A stretch of 64,000 bases of DNA from CALGLS01 sp965222105 (GTDB lineage: Bacteria; Bacteroidota; Bacteroidia; Chitinophagales; Saprospiraceae). This document shows positions 45,440-55,302 of the stretch, piece by piece. The notes under the pieces are model-generated. The model was not told the DNA's origin. It did no database searches and worked only from the letters and a program-made list of their open reading frames with translations. Numbering within the stretch: the stretch's first letter is position 1; each line of letters opens with the position of its first letter. A program made the position numbers and the translations under genes. Location: NCBI GenBank assembly GCA_965222105.1, contig CBDCTQ010000045.1:41948-105947 (forward strand), in the 5' to 3' direction.

Positions 45440-46339
45440 TTATCCGTAAAAGTCAGGTTTCCGATTGGATGATCGCTGTTTCCACAAAAAATACAACACC
45501 AGTGGCAACAGAAAATGGGGCAGGCGAACGAGTACTTCCCAGGTCCATTGGGATAGGCTTTCGCCCAAATATTCCCATTCCAGGTAACTGGTGTAGCGAG
45601 CCATTGTAGTAGCGATGCCCCAGAAAATAATGTACCCAAGAGCAACCCTACCCCATTTCCAGGGCAGAAACAATCCAAGGGCAGCCAAAAAGTCGAGCAA
45701 GCCAGCTAGGAGTAACAGATGGTTGGCCGCCGACTCGGTTACTCCGATGGTGTTGATCACCATTTCTACAAAATTGCCGGGGCGGGGGTAATAGTTGACC
45801 GCATAGAGGCCGTGGCAAATGAAGGTGAGTGCGGTGGCTATTTTTAAAACACGAATGTAATTTTTATTGCTCCAGGCAGGCATTCCTCCTTTGGGAAAAA
45901 CCCAGAAGTAGAGCATCAGTGGGGCTACAATCTGAAGGCTGTATTCAAAAAATTGCCCAATACTGAAAAATCGCTCTTTACAATATAAGAATGCTAAGAA
46001 TACTAACCCCGCCGTGCCCACCCATAATAGCTTTGCAGACCATTTAGGTATCCGTCGAATAAGCAAGGCCACTAGCGCACAGGCCAAGTATAGGAAACCA
46101 AAGCCCTTTATAGAGGTCTGAATGGCATCGTCTACAGCGAGGCTGGTAATATAGGCTTCCCAGGGCATCCCCAACAGGGTGTTTACAATTCCCTTCATCC
46201 AGGTCTCGTCCCAGAGGAGGGCGCGGAAGGGGGCGTCCCAAGCGAGGTGCTGCCAGGCCCGGCCGACAAACAAAGCTATGGTGGCCGCTTGCAGGAGGGG
46301 GAGGATGGGTGTTGTTTTTGGAATGGAACGTTTACTCAT
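45440..46339 (-). CDS. Multi-pass membrane protein
   Basis: 299 residues with about seven or eight hydrophobic helices, such as GFLYLACALVALLI, LWVGTAGLVFLAFLYC and LLLLAGLLDFLAALGLFLPW. The latter half with HLLLLAGLLDFLAAL and GRVALGYIIFWGIATTMAR recalls DoxX-type proteins, but the match is weak. The start codon overlaps the VWA gene's stop in an ATGA arrangement at 46336-46339, so the two are cotranslated. Confidence 0.7.
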   Translation of the reverse strand: MSKRSIPKTTPILPLLQAATIALFVGRAWQHLAWDAPFRALLWDETWMKGIVNTLLGMPWEAYITSLAVDDAIQTSIKGFGFLYLACALVALLIRRIPKWSAKLLWVGTAGLVFLAFLYCKERFFSIGQFFEYSLQIVAPLMLYFWVFPKGGMPAWSNKNYIRVLKIATALTFICHGLYAVNYYPRPGNFVEMVINTIGVTESAANHLLLLAGLLDFLAALGLFLPWKWGRVALGYIIFWGIATTMARYTSYLEWEYLGESLSQWTWEVLVRLPHFLLPLVLYFLWKQRSSNRKPDFYG

Positions 46340-47676
46340 CCCCTACTTTTATTCTTCCGATTCATATCCAATACGGCATCCTGAATGCCTTCCGGGCTAA
46401 GCGGATACATGGGCACCACCTGTTGTAGCGCCATGATGGTCATTGACCCCTGCCAGAATTTTTCATTGATGGGGTTGAGCCAGGCCATCTTGGGAAAATA
46501 GTCTTCCAGCGCCATCCAGCTTTCGATGCTGGTGTTGGTCAATTCGTAGGGTGCCATATCGGCATCTCCGATCACGAAGACGCTGAAATTTTTGTGGTGG
46601 TGGGTGGTCAGTTGATCGATGGATAGGAATTGTCGGCGTCCTTCGTCGCTGAAGAGGCCGCCGTAGATCGTGTTGTGGTAGTAGTAGGTCTGTAGGTCGT
46701 GTGCAAACCGGGTTTTCATTTTGGCAAAAAGCCGTGTTACCAGGTTGATGTACGGGGTCATGGACCAGCCGCCATTGTCGACCATTAAAATGACCTGCAC
46801 TTTTTGGTTGGACACCTCCTGCTCGAAAGGCAGAAAAAGCCCTCCCTGTTTGACGCCTTCCTTCACCGTTTTCGGTATGTCGAGTTTGGTTTCCGTGGTT
46901 TCTTCATAGACGCCTTTCAGGGCAGCCAGGGCGGCGTCGACGTTGTCGTCTTGCAGGATGGTTTTGGTGTCTACCGGGTAAAACTGACGGCTGTTGACCA
47001 CTTTGCGGGCCATTTTTCCGCCTCCTCCCCCACCAACGCGGATGCCTCCCAGTGCTGCCCCGTTGAAACCGTAGGGTGAAATGCCTCCGCTGCCGATCCA
47101 GTGGCTTCCGCCGTTGTGCCGGTCCAGCTGTTGTTCGGCGACTTTGCGCATTCGCTCCAGTAATTCTTCCAGGGGGATGTCGCGGTAATCGGCTGCTTCT
47201 TCCAATCTATTGGCTGTGTTTTCATCTGCTGATTCGGAGGGGCGATCCGCAAGATCGGGGTCGTCTTTTTGGAGGATGTCTTTACCAGAGAGAATCCTTT
47301 GGATGTCGAAGCTGGTGGTGTGGATTTGATCTAGGTATTGGTCTACCAGGTCGAGGTTGGAGGCTTGGTGGGCTTCTTCGTCTTCCGGGGTGTCGAAGTA
47401 ATTCGTCTTCCATTCTTTAAAGGCTTCTGAACGGACGATGGCGTTTTCCAGTTTTTCCCCTTTTCGGATGGTGACACCGAGGAAGTAGTTGTAGAATGCT
47501 GCGGCATAGGGTCCGAACTGGGTGGGCGCCGTGGTGGTGAGGCCGCGCAGGAGGTAGTACAGGTCGCCGATGGTGCGGACGAGACCTTTGTCCATTGCTT
47601 TTCGTACGACTAACAGGGTGCGCACGTCGGCGGTTAGGTCGTATTTTTTGAAGGTGTTGGGTAGGCTGTTGAACAT
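46336..47676 (-). CDS. VWA-domain protein paired with MoxR ATPase
   Basis: 446 residues. The N-terminal half is helical (LTADVRTLLVVRKAMDKGLV), the middle has a Gly-rich patch (GGIRVGGGGGGKMARK), and the C-terminal part is a von Willebrand A-type domain (VQVILMVDNGGWSMTPYINL, NFSVFVIGDADMAPYEL). The metal site is degenerate: DNGGWS in place of DxSxS. Proteins like this act with MoxR AAA ATPases as chaperones for metal insertion or complex assembly. The MoxR gene lies immediately upstream, across a 314-base block of repeats. Confidence 0.8.
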   Translation of the reverse strand: MFNSLPNTFKKYDLTADVRTLLVVRKAMDKGLVRTIGDLYYLLRGLTTTAPTQFGPYAAAFYNYFLGVTIRKGEKLENAIVRSEAFKEWKTNYFDTPEDEEAHQASNLDLVDQYLDQIHTTSFDIQRILSGKDILQKDDPDLADRPSESADENTANRLEEAADYRDIPLEELLERMRKVAEQQLDRHNGGSHWIGSGGISPYGFNGAALGGIRVGGGGGGKMARKVVNSRQFYPVDTKTILQDDNVDAALAALKGVYEETTETKLDIPKTVKEGVKQGGLFLPFEQEVSNQKVQVILMVDNGGWSMTPYINLVTRLFAKMKTRFAHDLQTYYYHNTIYGGLFSDEGRRQFLSIDQLTTHHHKNFSVFVIGDADMAPYELTNTSIESWMALEDYFPKMAWLNPINEKFWQGSMTIMALQQVVPMYPLSPEGIQDAVLDMNRKNKSRG

Positions 47677-47689
47677 GAATTTATTTTTA

Positions 47690-47990
47690 TTTCACCACGG
47701 AGGCACGGAGACACAAAGTAGCACGGAGTTTTTCTTTGTGTTTCTTAGTTGCTTTGTGTCTTTTCACCACAGAGGCACGGACCTGCCTGTCTAGCCCGTC
47801 TGGCCGCCGGACAGGCTAGCCAGATAGATCCGGCGGCCAGACGGGGACACGGAGTAGCACGGAGTTTTTCTTTGTGACCCTTTGTAACTTGGTGTCTTGG
47901 TGATTACTACTTTTTTCGTTACTCTTTTCACCACAGAGACACGGAGTATTTCTTTGTGGTCCTTTGTGACTTAGTGTCTTGGTGGTTATC
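47690..47990. repeat. Cluster of palindromic interspersed repeats (about three units)
   Basis: Units begin CACCACGGAGGCACGGAGAC and end CTTTGTGACTTAGTGTCTTG; the two ends are imperfect inverted repeats, so each unit folds into a hairpin. Translation gives meaningless repeated peptides. The cluster fills the whole gap between the VWA and MoxR genes. A separate 17-base perfect inverted repeat is nested in it at 47795-47845. Confidence 0.8.
47795..47845. repeat. Nested 17-base perfect inverted repeat
   Basis: CCCGTCTGGCCGCCGGA at 47795-47811 is the exact inverse complement of TCCGGCGGCCAGACGGG at 47829-47845, with a 17-base loop. It interrupts a GGCACGGA/GACACGGAG repeat unit, so it appears to have inserted into the older repeat. 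Confidence 0.75.
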
Positions 47991-48869
47991 TCATCTGAAA
48001 AAGCGTCTTTTGAGCTTCTCCAGGTCGGGTTGTGTTTTGACCAGGACACCCAGGCCCTCCACCCGGTCTACTTTGGTGAGGGCTTCTGCTTCTTCAAAGG
48101 ACTTTAGGTATTTGATCCAGCTTAGGAGTTCGCGGGTGGCGGGGGCGCGTTCGAGGCCGAGGCTCCGCATCTGGTAGAAGAGGGAAATGCATCGTTCTTC
48201 TAGTTCTTCTCCAATTTCGGGATGGTGTTTTTCGACGATCTCCCGCATCATCTCTGGCTCGGGGAAGGAGATGTAATGATATATACAGCGGCCTTTGAAG
48301 GCGGTGGGTAGCTCCTGCTCTCGGTTGGAGGTGATGACGATGGCGGGCATGTCTTCCTCGGAGACTTCTATCACCTCTCCACTTTCCGGCATGATGAACT
48401 TGCGGTGGCTGAGGGCGTAGAGCAGGTCGTTGGGGAATTCGCGGGGTGCCTTGTCTATTTCGTCGATCAGTAGGACCGAGTTGGGGGAGGCGAAGGCTTG
48501 GGCGGCGGGGCCTTTGAGGACGTAGTCTTCCAGTCGCTCAGTGCTTCTTCCGCCGGTGCTGAGTTGTTTGTCGAGTCCTTTTTCTGCCCGTTGGGCATTG
48601 AGCACTTCTATTTGAGAGTCGCGGAGGTATTTTACATGGTCGAATTTGGCGACAAATTGTTCTACGCTGCTTTTAGACCCTACTGGAAAGACGAAGAGTT
48701 CCAGCCCCTGGTCTTTTGCAAATTGGATGGGGAGTTCTGTTTTTCCGGTGCCGGGTTCTCCTTCCAAAAGTAAGGGCATGCCGATGGTGCGCGCCATGTG
48801 GAAGGCCTGCGCCAGTTCGCGGTCGCAGAGGTAGTGTTGGGAGCCTGTCCAGGGTTGGGTGTTGGCCAT
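47991..48869 (-). CDS. MoxR-family AAA+ ATPase
   Basis: 292 residues. Walker A GEPGTGKTELP, Walker B VLLIDEIDKAPREF, sensor 1 ITSNREQELP and the arginine-bearing FKGRCIYHYISFPEP are all present. MoxR ATPases work with VWA proteins to mature enzyme complexes; the VWA protein follows downstream on the same strand. Expected cytosolic hexamer. The target of this pair is not shown by the neighbours (a membrane protein and an exported CarboxypepD-like protein). Confidence 0.93.
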   Translation of the reverse strand: MANTQPWTGSQHYLCDRELAQAFHMARTIGMPLLLEGEPGTGKTELPIQFAKDQGLELFVFPVGSKSSVEQFVAKFDHVKYLRDSQIEVLNAQRAEKGLDKQLSTGGRSTERLEDYVLKGPAAQAFASPNSVLLIDEIDKAPREFPNDLLYALSHRKFIMPESGEVIEVSEEDMPAIVITSNREQELPTAFKGRCIYHYISFPEPEMMREIVEKHHPEIGEELEERCISLFYQMRSLGLERAPATRELLSWIKYLKSFEEAEALTKVDRVEGLGVLVKTQPDLEKLKRRFFR

Positions 48870-48889
48870 TTATATTTCTTTTTTTTCTG

Positions 48890-49262
48890 TGGCGTTTTTT
48901 TTTACCACGGAGGCACGGAGACACAAAGTAGCACAGAGTTTTTCTTTGTGGCCCTCTGTGCCTTTGTGGCTTAGTGGTTACTATTTTTTTACCACGGAGG
49001 CACGGGGACACAAAGTTTCACAAAGTTCTTTCTTTGTGGCCCTATGTGGTTTCTACATTTGTTTTGCTCTTTGTGGCCCTCTGTGCCTTTGTGGCTTAGT
49101 GGTTACTATTTTTTACCACGGAGGCACGGAGACACAAAGTAGCACGGAGTTTTTCTTTGTGGCCCTTTGTGACTTGGTGTCCTGGTGGTTACTTCCCCTC
49201 GCCACGGAGAATCATAAAGTATTTCTTTGTGGCCCTCCGTGACTTGGTGCCTTGGTGGTAAA
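48890..49262. repeat. Cluster of palindromic interspersed repeats (about five units)
   Basis: Same family as at 47690-47990: repeated ACCACGGAGGCACGGAGACA and GTGGCTTAGTGGTTACTA ends, one about every 75-110 bases. The open frames across it are by-products of the repeats and not genes. It lies between the MoxR start and the T9SS gene, where a promoter for the MoxR operon would be expected. Confidence 0.8.
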
Positions 49263-49360
49263 ACACAAAAAAAGAAAGCCGTACCCGAAGATACAGCTTC
49301 TTACTACAAATTATATAAATCCTATGAACATATCCAAACTTGAGCGCCTGGCGAAATTAA

Positions 49361-49407
49361 CCTGCTGGTCGAATGTTCATTAGACCAGCCAGGCGAATAA
49401 ATTCGCC
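49361..49407. terminator. Two adjacent hairpins downstream of the T9SS gene
   Basis: CCTGCTGGTC (49361-49370) pairs with GACCAGCCAGG (49383-49393) with one bulge, and GGCGAAT-AA-ATTCGCC (49392-49407) is a second stem directly after the stop codon of the minus-strand gene. No T-run follows on the minus strand, so intrinsic termination is uncertain. Confidence 0.35.
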
Positions 49408-49409
49408 GG

Positions 49410-51927
49410 CTACTTGTGTTCCACCTGTACTTTGGTGGAGATCATTTCACGCGAAGTGAATGCATTTATGATGTACATACCGTTGTGGAAACCGGAGACA
49501 TCTACCTGAAGCTGATTACCTTCGGATAGTCTTCCGGAGTCGTACACTTGTTGTCCGGTTAGGGTGAAGACCTTGACTTGCTCCAACTCATCGCCGCCAT
49601 TGAGGTGTATGTTGACTTGCTGGTCGGTGGGATTGGGATAGGCGACCAGGGATACATCGGAGTCCAGCAGGTTTTTGCGGGTGTCGATGTTCATCCGGAG
49701 GTCGGCACCCTGGATGGTGACGTACTGGCCGGCCCCGTTCATGGTGACGGGGGAGCGGTTGAAGAATAGATCGATGGGAAGGAAGTCTTCGTCTAATCGC
49801 AGATCAATTGTTTCGATAATTATGAAACTTACAGTTGCCACAATCCCTTGCCCATGCGCCGATACATCGCTGGTGCGGGTGTAAGCCACGTCCAAGGCAT
49901 TTTGGCTGTATCGGTCTTTTACAAAGCTGAGCATGGGCGAGTTGTAACTCATCCAACTATCGTCGTGGAAGGTGACGTTCATACTTCCCTCGACAACGAT
50001 CTCGGAATTGTATCCCAGGGAGAAGGTCAGGCCGTAAATATCTTTTGCCGGGGTGCCGGGCGTGCCCAGCATGACGTCAATGGTGACCAGGTCGCCGGGT
50101 TGGGGGTTGGGGTTGTTGGGAATGAAATACAGCGGGATCCCTTCCAGGGTGGCAGGAGGGGTGGCGATGATGTTGTTGATCTTGCCGTAGTGTTGATAGA
50201 TCGACGTGGTGTCCAGCCCTCTGATCTCGCCATCGCCATCGGTATCGACGTGCTTTTCGATGGCACCCATGGGGCCGGTCCAATCCACACTGTATTGGCC
50301 ATACCAATCGGTGCTGGCATCGGTACGGGTAGGTCCGACAACGCCAGTACAAAAACCAACGGGAAGTACGTCGACCATATCGACTTTGCCGTCGCCATTG
50401 GCATCGCCCGGCCAGACGCATCTGGCCACACAAAGCGAGTCGGAGCTGGCAGAGGCGGGCACGTCGATGATGTCAATATACAATTTTACCACCTGACAGG
50501 AGCCGTTGGGTGCGCAATATTCAATTTCAAATTCATCCGTCACGTCTATCTCGTCGGTTGGAGGTGTATAGACCAATAGGTTGTACCCCTCCACTTCCTG
50601 GCCGTTGACGGTAATGGTGGCATCGCCTTCGTGGTATTCAACGGTACCTCCCAGATCGGATTCATCTCCATCTCCCATCGGGGCCGGTGAACGACCAGTC
50701 GTCAATTGGGATATTGTAATCGATGACCAGTGCGGTGTTTTTAACTGTTTGAAGGTCGTATTCAGGCGCATTAGGTACAAAGTTAGAGGTAGCGACTTGT
50801 ACCGTAGCTATTTCACAATTGGGCGTTCCGGCCAGACAGACCGTATAGGTAAATTGATCGGCTCCTTCAAAACCAGGGTCGGGAATGTAAGTGATTTGGC
50901 CCTGAAAATCGTAAGCCGTCCCGTGATTGGGTTGGGTAACTGACTGAATATAGGGGACAAAATTAGGCGGTGGGACATCATTATCTAATGCGGAAAGGAC
51001 GATGTTTTCATCCACTGCACCGGAACCGTAATCATCCACAGCGAAATTGTTGGAAGTGCCGGTGTTGATCACCTCAATATTATAAGTTACCGATTTGGCC
51101 AGTCCATTGAACAGGTATTCCACTTCAAATCCATCGGAACCAAAGTAGTCTTCATCAGGCGTATATCGAATAACGCCATCGGCATCGTACACCTCTGCCG
51201 TGCCACCGGTGGGATTGGAAAGGAAGGTATGGCCCTCCGCTAAGGGAAGGATGAGGTCAATATATTGGTTTTTCTTGGTCATCAGGTCGACAACCGTCGT
51301 AACATCCTGGGGGTCTTCGTAAAAAACCGTTACCATGGCAATGTCGCAATTGCCCACGCTGTCGCAAATGGTATAATGGTATTGCGCCGGTCCTTTAAAG
51401 CCAGGATCGGGATAAAAACTTATGGTGGAATCGGAGTCAACCTGAATGGAGCCGTGGTTGGCCAGAGTAGCTATGGTAATGTCATAAACTCCGCTGGTGG
51501 TACTGTCGTTTTCAAGCACATCGTAAGTGACTACGGAGTCAATAGCTGCTACAACGTAGTCATTAACAGCGACTATGGAGAAATCGATGACTTCTATTTC
51601 GAAAAACTCGCAGGTAAATTCGTTATTAGAGTTGTTATAACAAAAGGAAAAGGAATCAAGGCCGATAAAACCGGGATTGGGATTGTAGACTACGGAGCTG
51701 TACCAGATACCATTAGATATGGAATCGTATTGCCAGCCGGTTGTACCATTGGAAGCGCCGGTAAGCTGGATGGTCCATGGAAAGCATTGGAATTCTGTTT
51801 GGAAGGTCTGACTTGCTAGAATTTCGTGGTGCTGGTAGTTTTGTGCCATTCCCACCCAGGCCGACAAGGTCAGGCAAAGGCAAAGAATTGCCCTCATCAA
51901 ATTTGGGTTTGATACATTCATCATCAT
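49410..51927 (-). pseudogene. T9SS-sorted surface protein with Ig-like and dockerin-like parts, split by a one-base frameshift
   Basis: Two overlapping minus-strand frames join into one protein of about 838 residues. The 5' frame (start about 51927, MMMNVSNPNLMRAILCLCLT, signal peptide; also possible at 51987 or 51897) runs to a stop at 50662 after DDWSFTGPDGRWR. The 3' frame continues as GDGDESDLGGTVEYHE to 49410. One extra G in the GGG run at 50674-50676 explains the break. Tandem cadherin/VCBS-like units (NDYVVAAIDSVVTYDVLEND, GTAYDFQGQITYIPDPGFEG) are followed by dockerin-like EF-hand segments (DANGDGKVDMVDV, DTDGDGEIRGLDT), a cohesin-like region and a T9SS sorting domain (LVAYPNPTDQQVNI). 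Could be a real lesion or a sequencing error. Confidence 0.8.
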
Positions 51928-52189
51928 GTTCGGATTTAAATAACTTGCTTGCTGACTTAACACGGTTACAAATTGATCTAAATTCATGCCTTTTGAAAGG
52001 ACATAATCTTTACAATGTGAAATGTGTTTTGGTCAAAAAAAAGCAAATTACCTCTACTGATAATTCATTATCAAACACTTATGTACGGAAAAGGTAGTTA
52101 ATAAGTGAATAATTGTGAATTATTTTTGTGTAATTAGGGTTAAAATTAAGGATTTTGGGGGAATTCACATAGCTTTTTTTGGTTTTTTT

Positions 52190-52290
52190 TACCGCTGAGG
52201 TAAGGGGACGAAGTAGTAACCACTAAGGCACTAAGCCACAAAGGAACACAAAGAGGAAGCTCTGCGCTACTCTGTGGTTTTGTGGCGAAC
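52190..52290. repeat. Degenerate copy of the palindromic interspersed repeat
   Basis: ACCGCTGAGGTAAGGGGACG ... AACCACTAAGGCACTAAGCC ... CTCTGTGGTTTTGTGGCG resembles the family at 47.7-49.3 kb. It lies in the 430-base gap between divergent genes. The rest of the gap is AT-rich with no feature I can support. Confidence 0.55.
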
Positions 52291-52415
52291 AAGCTGGTCT
52301 GAGATTTGAATTCGCTAGCGATCAGGCCATTTTTGTACTATAAACCCCCGCAATAAAAGCAATAGTGCCTATATTTAGGCGTTCCAGACAAAACTGATTT
52401 GATCACAGTCTATTT

Positions 52416-53854
52416 ATGCAAAACAGCAAATTATTCTCCGCCCTCTCCTACTTCGATAAATACGAGCAAAACCGATTGCGGAAGTACCTTATCTCGCCTT
52501 ATTTTAATAAGAATGAGGCGCTGGTTATTTTATTTGAGGAGATTGTTAAACATCACAACAAGGTTAAGGAAGGCAAAAAGGTGAACCCACTTGAAGGGCA
52601 TCGGTTATGGAGGAAATTTATCCCGAAAAGAATTTTGATGATGTACGATTTAGAAAACTTCGTTCAGATTTACTAAAACTTATTGAGGGCTTTTTGGCGC
52701 AACAGATTTTCGAAGATAACCCGATGCATCAAGCTACTTATCTGATCGAAGCAATAGGGAAAAATAAAATGACAAAGCTTAATGAAAGTTCTATACGGTC
52801 TGCTAGAAGATTAGCGACTTCCCACATTCATAAGCCATCTGATTATTACTATTTCCAATATAAAATTGAGCGTAATTATTTTAACTTATCCAAACAAGAG
52901 TTACGAAAAGGTACAAATGAATTTGTTATAGATGTTGGTAATAACTTGGATCGATTCTATCTTGCAGAAAAATTAAAGTATTATTGCTTTATTTTAAATT
53001 CAGAACAGTTTTTTTCACATGAATATAAGCATTTATTTATAGATGAAATCATCTCCCATATTGAAAAGCACAACTATGATCATGTTCCACCAGTAGCTGT
53101 TTATTATCAAATCTATTTAATGTTGACAGATTCTAATGATGAGAATCATTACTTCAAGCTAAAAGAATTGTTAAATAATTACGGTGAGGTTTTTCCCTCT
53201 GATGATGCTCAAATTATTTATGAACATGCTCTTAATTATTGCATTCGAAAAATCAATAAGGGGAACCTTTCTTTTTATGAAGAAACATTTCACATTTATT
53301 CGGTTCTACTCGACAATGAATTAATCTATGATGAAGGAGAACTAGCGCCATGGCATTATCTAAATATCGTAGCATCATCATTAAGAATGGGTAAATTTGA
53401 GTGGGTAGAAAACTTTATAAAGAATTATAGCCATAGACTACCTACTGACCAAAGAGATAATGCAAAGTCTTACAACCTTGCACGATTGTATTTTTATCAA
53501 AAAAGATACGATGAAGTAATTTCTCTACTGCAAACTGTAGAATATGATGACATAGTTTATAACCTAGGATCAAAAACAATGCTCATCCGTATTTACTATG
53601 AAATGGATGAAATTGATGCTTTAGACTCACTCTTAGAAAGTTTTCGAATTTATTTAGGTCGTCAGAGAAAGCTATCAGACCAGCGCAAAAAAAACTACAA
53701 AGCCTTCATCCGCTTCATAAAAAGGCTCTCCCGCGTCATTCCGGGAGATGAGAAGGCCATCAAAAAGATCCGGGAGGAGTTTGACCGGAGCGAGGGCATT
53801 GTGTCTACGGATGAGTGGTTGAGGGAGAAGATTGAGGCGTTGGAGGGGGGGTGA
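52416..53854 (+). pseudogene. Hypothetical helical protein, split by a one-base frameshift, mosaic base composition
   Basis: A frame beginning MQNSKLFSALSYFDKYEQNR at 52416 and a second frame from 52607 to 53854 belong together. GGTTATGGAGGAAATT reads L-W-R-K in the first frame and M-E-E-I in the second; restoring one G in the TGGAGG segment (52609-52611) gives HRLWEEIYPEKNFDDVRF, about 478 residues in all. The protein is soluble, rich in Leu, Tyr and Lys, with TPR-like helical pairs (SYNLARLYFYQKRYDEVISL). Bases 52,760 to 53,690 are much more AT-rich than both ends and neighbours, so the gene may be a recombinant. The family is common in Saprospiraceae-like genomes, with unknown function. 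Confidence 0.7.
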
Positions 53855-53864
53855 GGGGGCTTGC

Positions 53865-54820
53865 TGTCTGAACTGGGATTATTTGGATTTGCAGGATCGT
53901 AACATATGAACTCCGGTGGCCACGCTGTCTGAACTGGGATGGCTGGGATTAAGTGGGATTTATGGGAGCGTAACATTTGAACTACGGTTTTATCCCGAAC
54001 ATCCCCAGAAGGACGCCGCCAGTGAAAGCCTGCCCCGGACTCGATTCGGGGGACTATCGCCATTCACTGCACGTGCGCTATGCCTTCTGGGCACGTCACC
54101 CATCCCATTAATCCCAGTTCAGGCAAAGGGGCGTGGGGTGGCTTGGGATTACCGGGATTTGCAGGATCATAACACATGAACTCCGGTATCTCTCCTGTCT
54201 GAACTGGGATGGCTGGGATTTAATGGGATTTTTGGGATCGTATTCTTGAACTCCGGTCTTAATCCCAAACATCCTACTCATCCCATTAATCCCAGTTCAG
54301 ACAAAGGAGGCGCGGGTGCCTGGTATTATAAGGATTTATTGAATCGAAATATTCACCTCCGCATTTATCCCAAACATCCTACTCATCCCATTAATCCCAG
54401 TTCAGACAAGGAGGCGCGGGATGGCTGGGATTATAAGGATTTACAGGATCATAACACATGAACTCCGGTGCCTCTCCTGTCTGAACTGGGATGGCTGGGA
54501 TTTAATGAGATTTTTGGGAGCGTATACTTGAACTCTGGTCTTAGTCCCAAACATCCCGCCCATCTCATAAATCCCAGTTCAGACAAGGAGGCGCGGGGTG
54601 CCTGGTATTATAAGGATTTATTGAATCGCAATATTCACCTCCGCATTTATCCCAAACATCCTACTCATCCCATTAATCCCAGTTCAGACAAGGAGGCGCG
54701 GGATGGCTGGGATTATAAGGATTTATTGGATCGTAATATTTACCTCTGCATTTATCCCAAACATCCTACTCATCCCATTAATCCCAGTTCAGACGAAGGG
54801 GCGCGTGGGATGGCTGAAGT
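53865..54820. repeat. Array of inverted repeat arms, left part
   Basis: Repeated arms TGTCTGAACTGGGATGGCTG (forward) and ATCCCATTAATCCCAGTTCA (reverse) alternate every 70-200 bases, linked by GGGATTTTTGGGAGCGTA-like and TTATCCCAAACATCCTACTC-like spacers. I count four forward arms (near 53865, 53925, 54196, 54475) and six reverse arms (near 54110, 54288, 54390, 54570, 54676, 54780) here. Short frames across it (HPTHPINPSSDK repeats) are by-products. The right part continues at 55303-55838 beyond the GxxExxY gene. Confidence 0.85.
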
Positions 54821-54824
54821 TTCC

Positions 54825-55217
54825 TCACCCTCTAAATTTCTTATTTTTAAACCGATGAAACTTCAATTTTGGAGCACCAAAATTTATTAGAAGTCCTACT
54901 TCCAGATTATAGGCCTCCAAGTAATTCATTGCCTGGCCCAAGTTACTGTTATCCATTTTTATCACGGCCTTTATTTCCACTGAAATTTTTTCCCGCACCA
55001 GGAAGTCGACCCTTCTGACACCGGCTTTAATGTCTTTATACATCACAGGCATTTCTACTTCTCTGGCATGTGGAATACCTCGTAGTTTCATTTCATAAGA
55101 TAATGCCCGCTGATAGATGACTTCCTGAAAACCGTTGCCTAATATGGAATGAACTTCCATCGCTGCTCCTATTATTTCACCCGTCCAATCAGCATATTTG
55201 AAATTGTAATCTGCCAT
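54825..55217 (-). CDS. GxxExxY family protein (PD-(D/E)XK-like)
   Basis: 130 residues, the usual size. The family motif is GNGFQEVIYQRALSYEM (GxxExxY), preceded by GEIIGAAMEVHSILG. VDFLVREKISVEIKAV matches the D...ExK pattern of PD-(D/E)XK nuclease-like folds (Asp in RRVDFL, Glu and Lys in VEIKAV), followed by QAMNYLEAYNLEVGLLINFG. Nuclease activity has not been shown for the family as far as I know. The gene is embedded in an array of inverted repeat arms on both sides; such association with repeats suggests a link to repeat spread or maintenance (inference). Confidence 0.9.
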   Translation of the reverse strand: MADYNFKYADWTGEIIGAAMEVHSILGNGFQEVIYQRALSYEMKLRGIPHAREVEMPVMYKDIKAGVRRVDFLVREKISVEIKAVIKMDNSNLGQAMNYLEAYNLEVGLLINFGAPKLKFHRFKNKKFRG

Positions 55218-55302
55218 AGTATGTTATGTTTTGATTGTGAAGAATTCGATTTGCGTTTTGAAGTTTGTTTTCTAATTTTTATCATCGTATTGGACGCGCT
55301 GG

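Noticed and set aside
48859..49242. Open frames with FFTTEARRHK-type peptides across the 47.7-49.3 kb repeats
   Set aside because: They are translations of the interspersed palindromic repeat, are found on both strands, and have no conserved protein family.
49324..49383. 19-codon ORF (MNISKLERLAKLTCW...)
   Set aside because: It overlaps a hairpin downstream of the T9SS gene and is too short to support without conservation.
54246..54890. Open frames with HPTHPINPSSDK repeats
   Set aside because: Products of the inverted-arm array; frames change with each arm and have no start signals.
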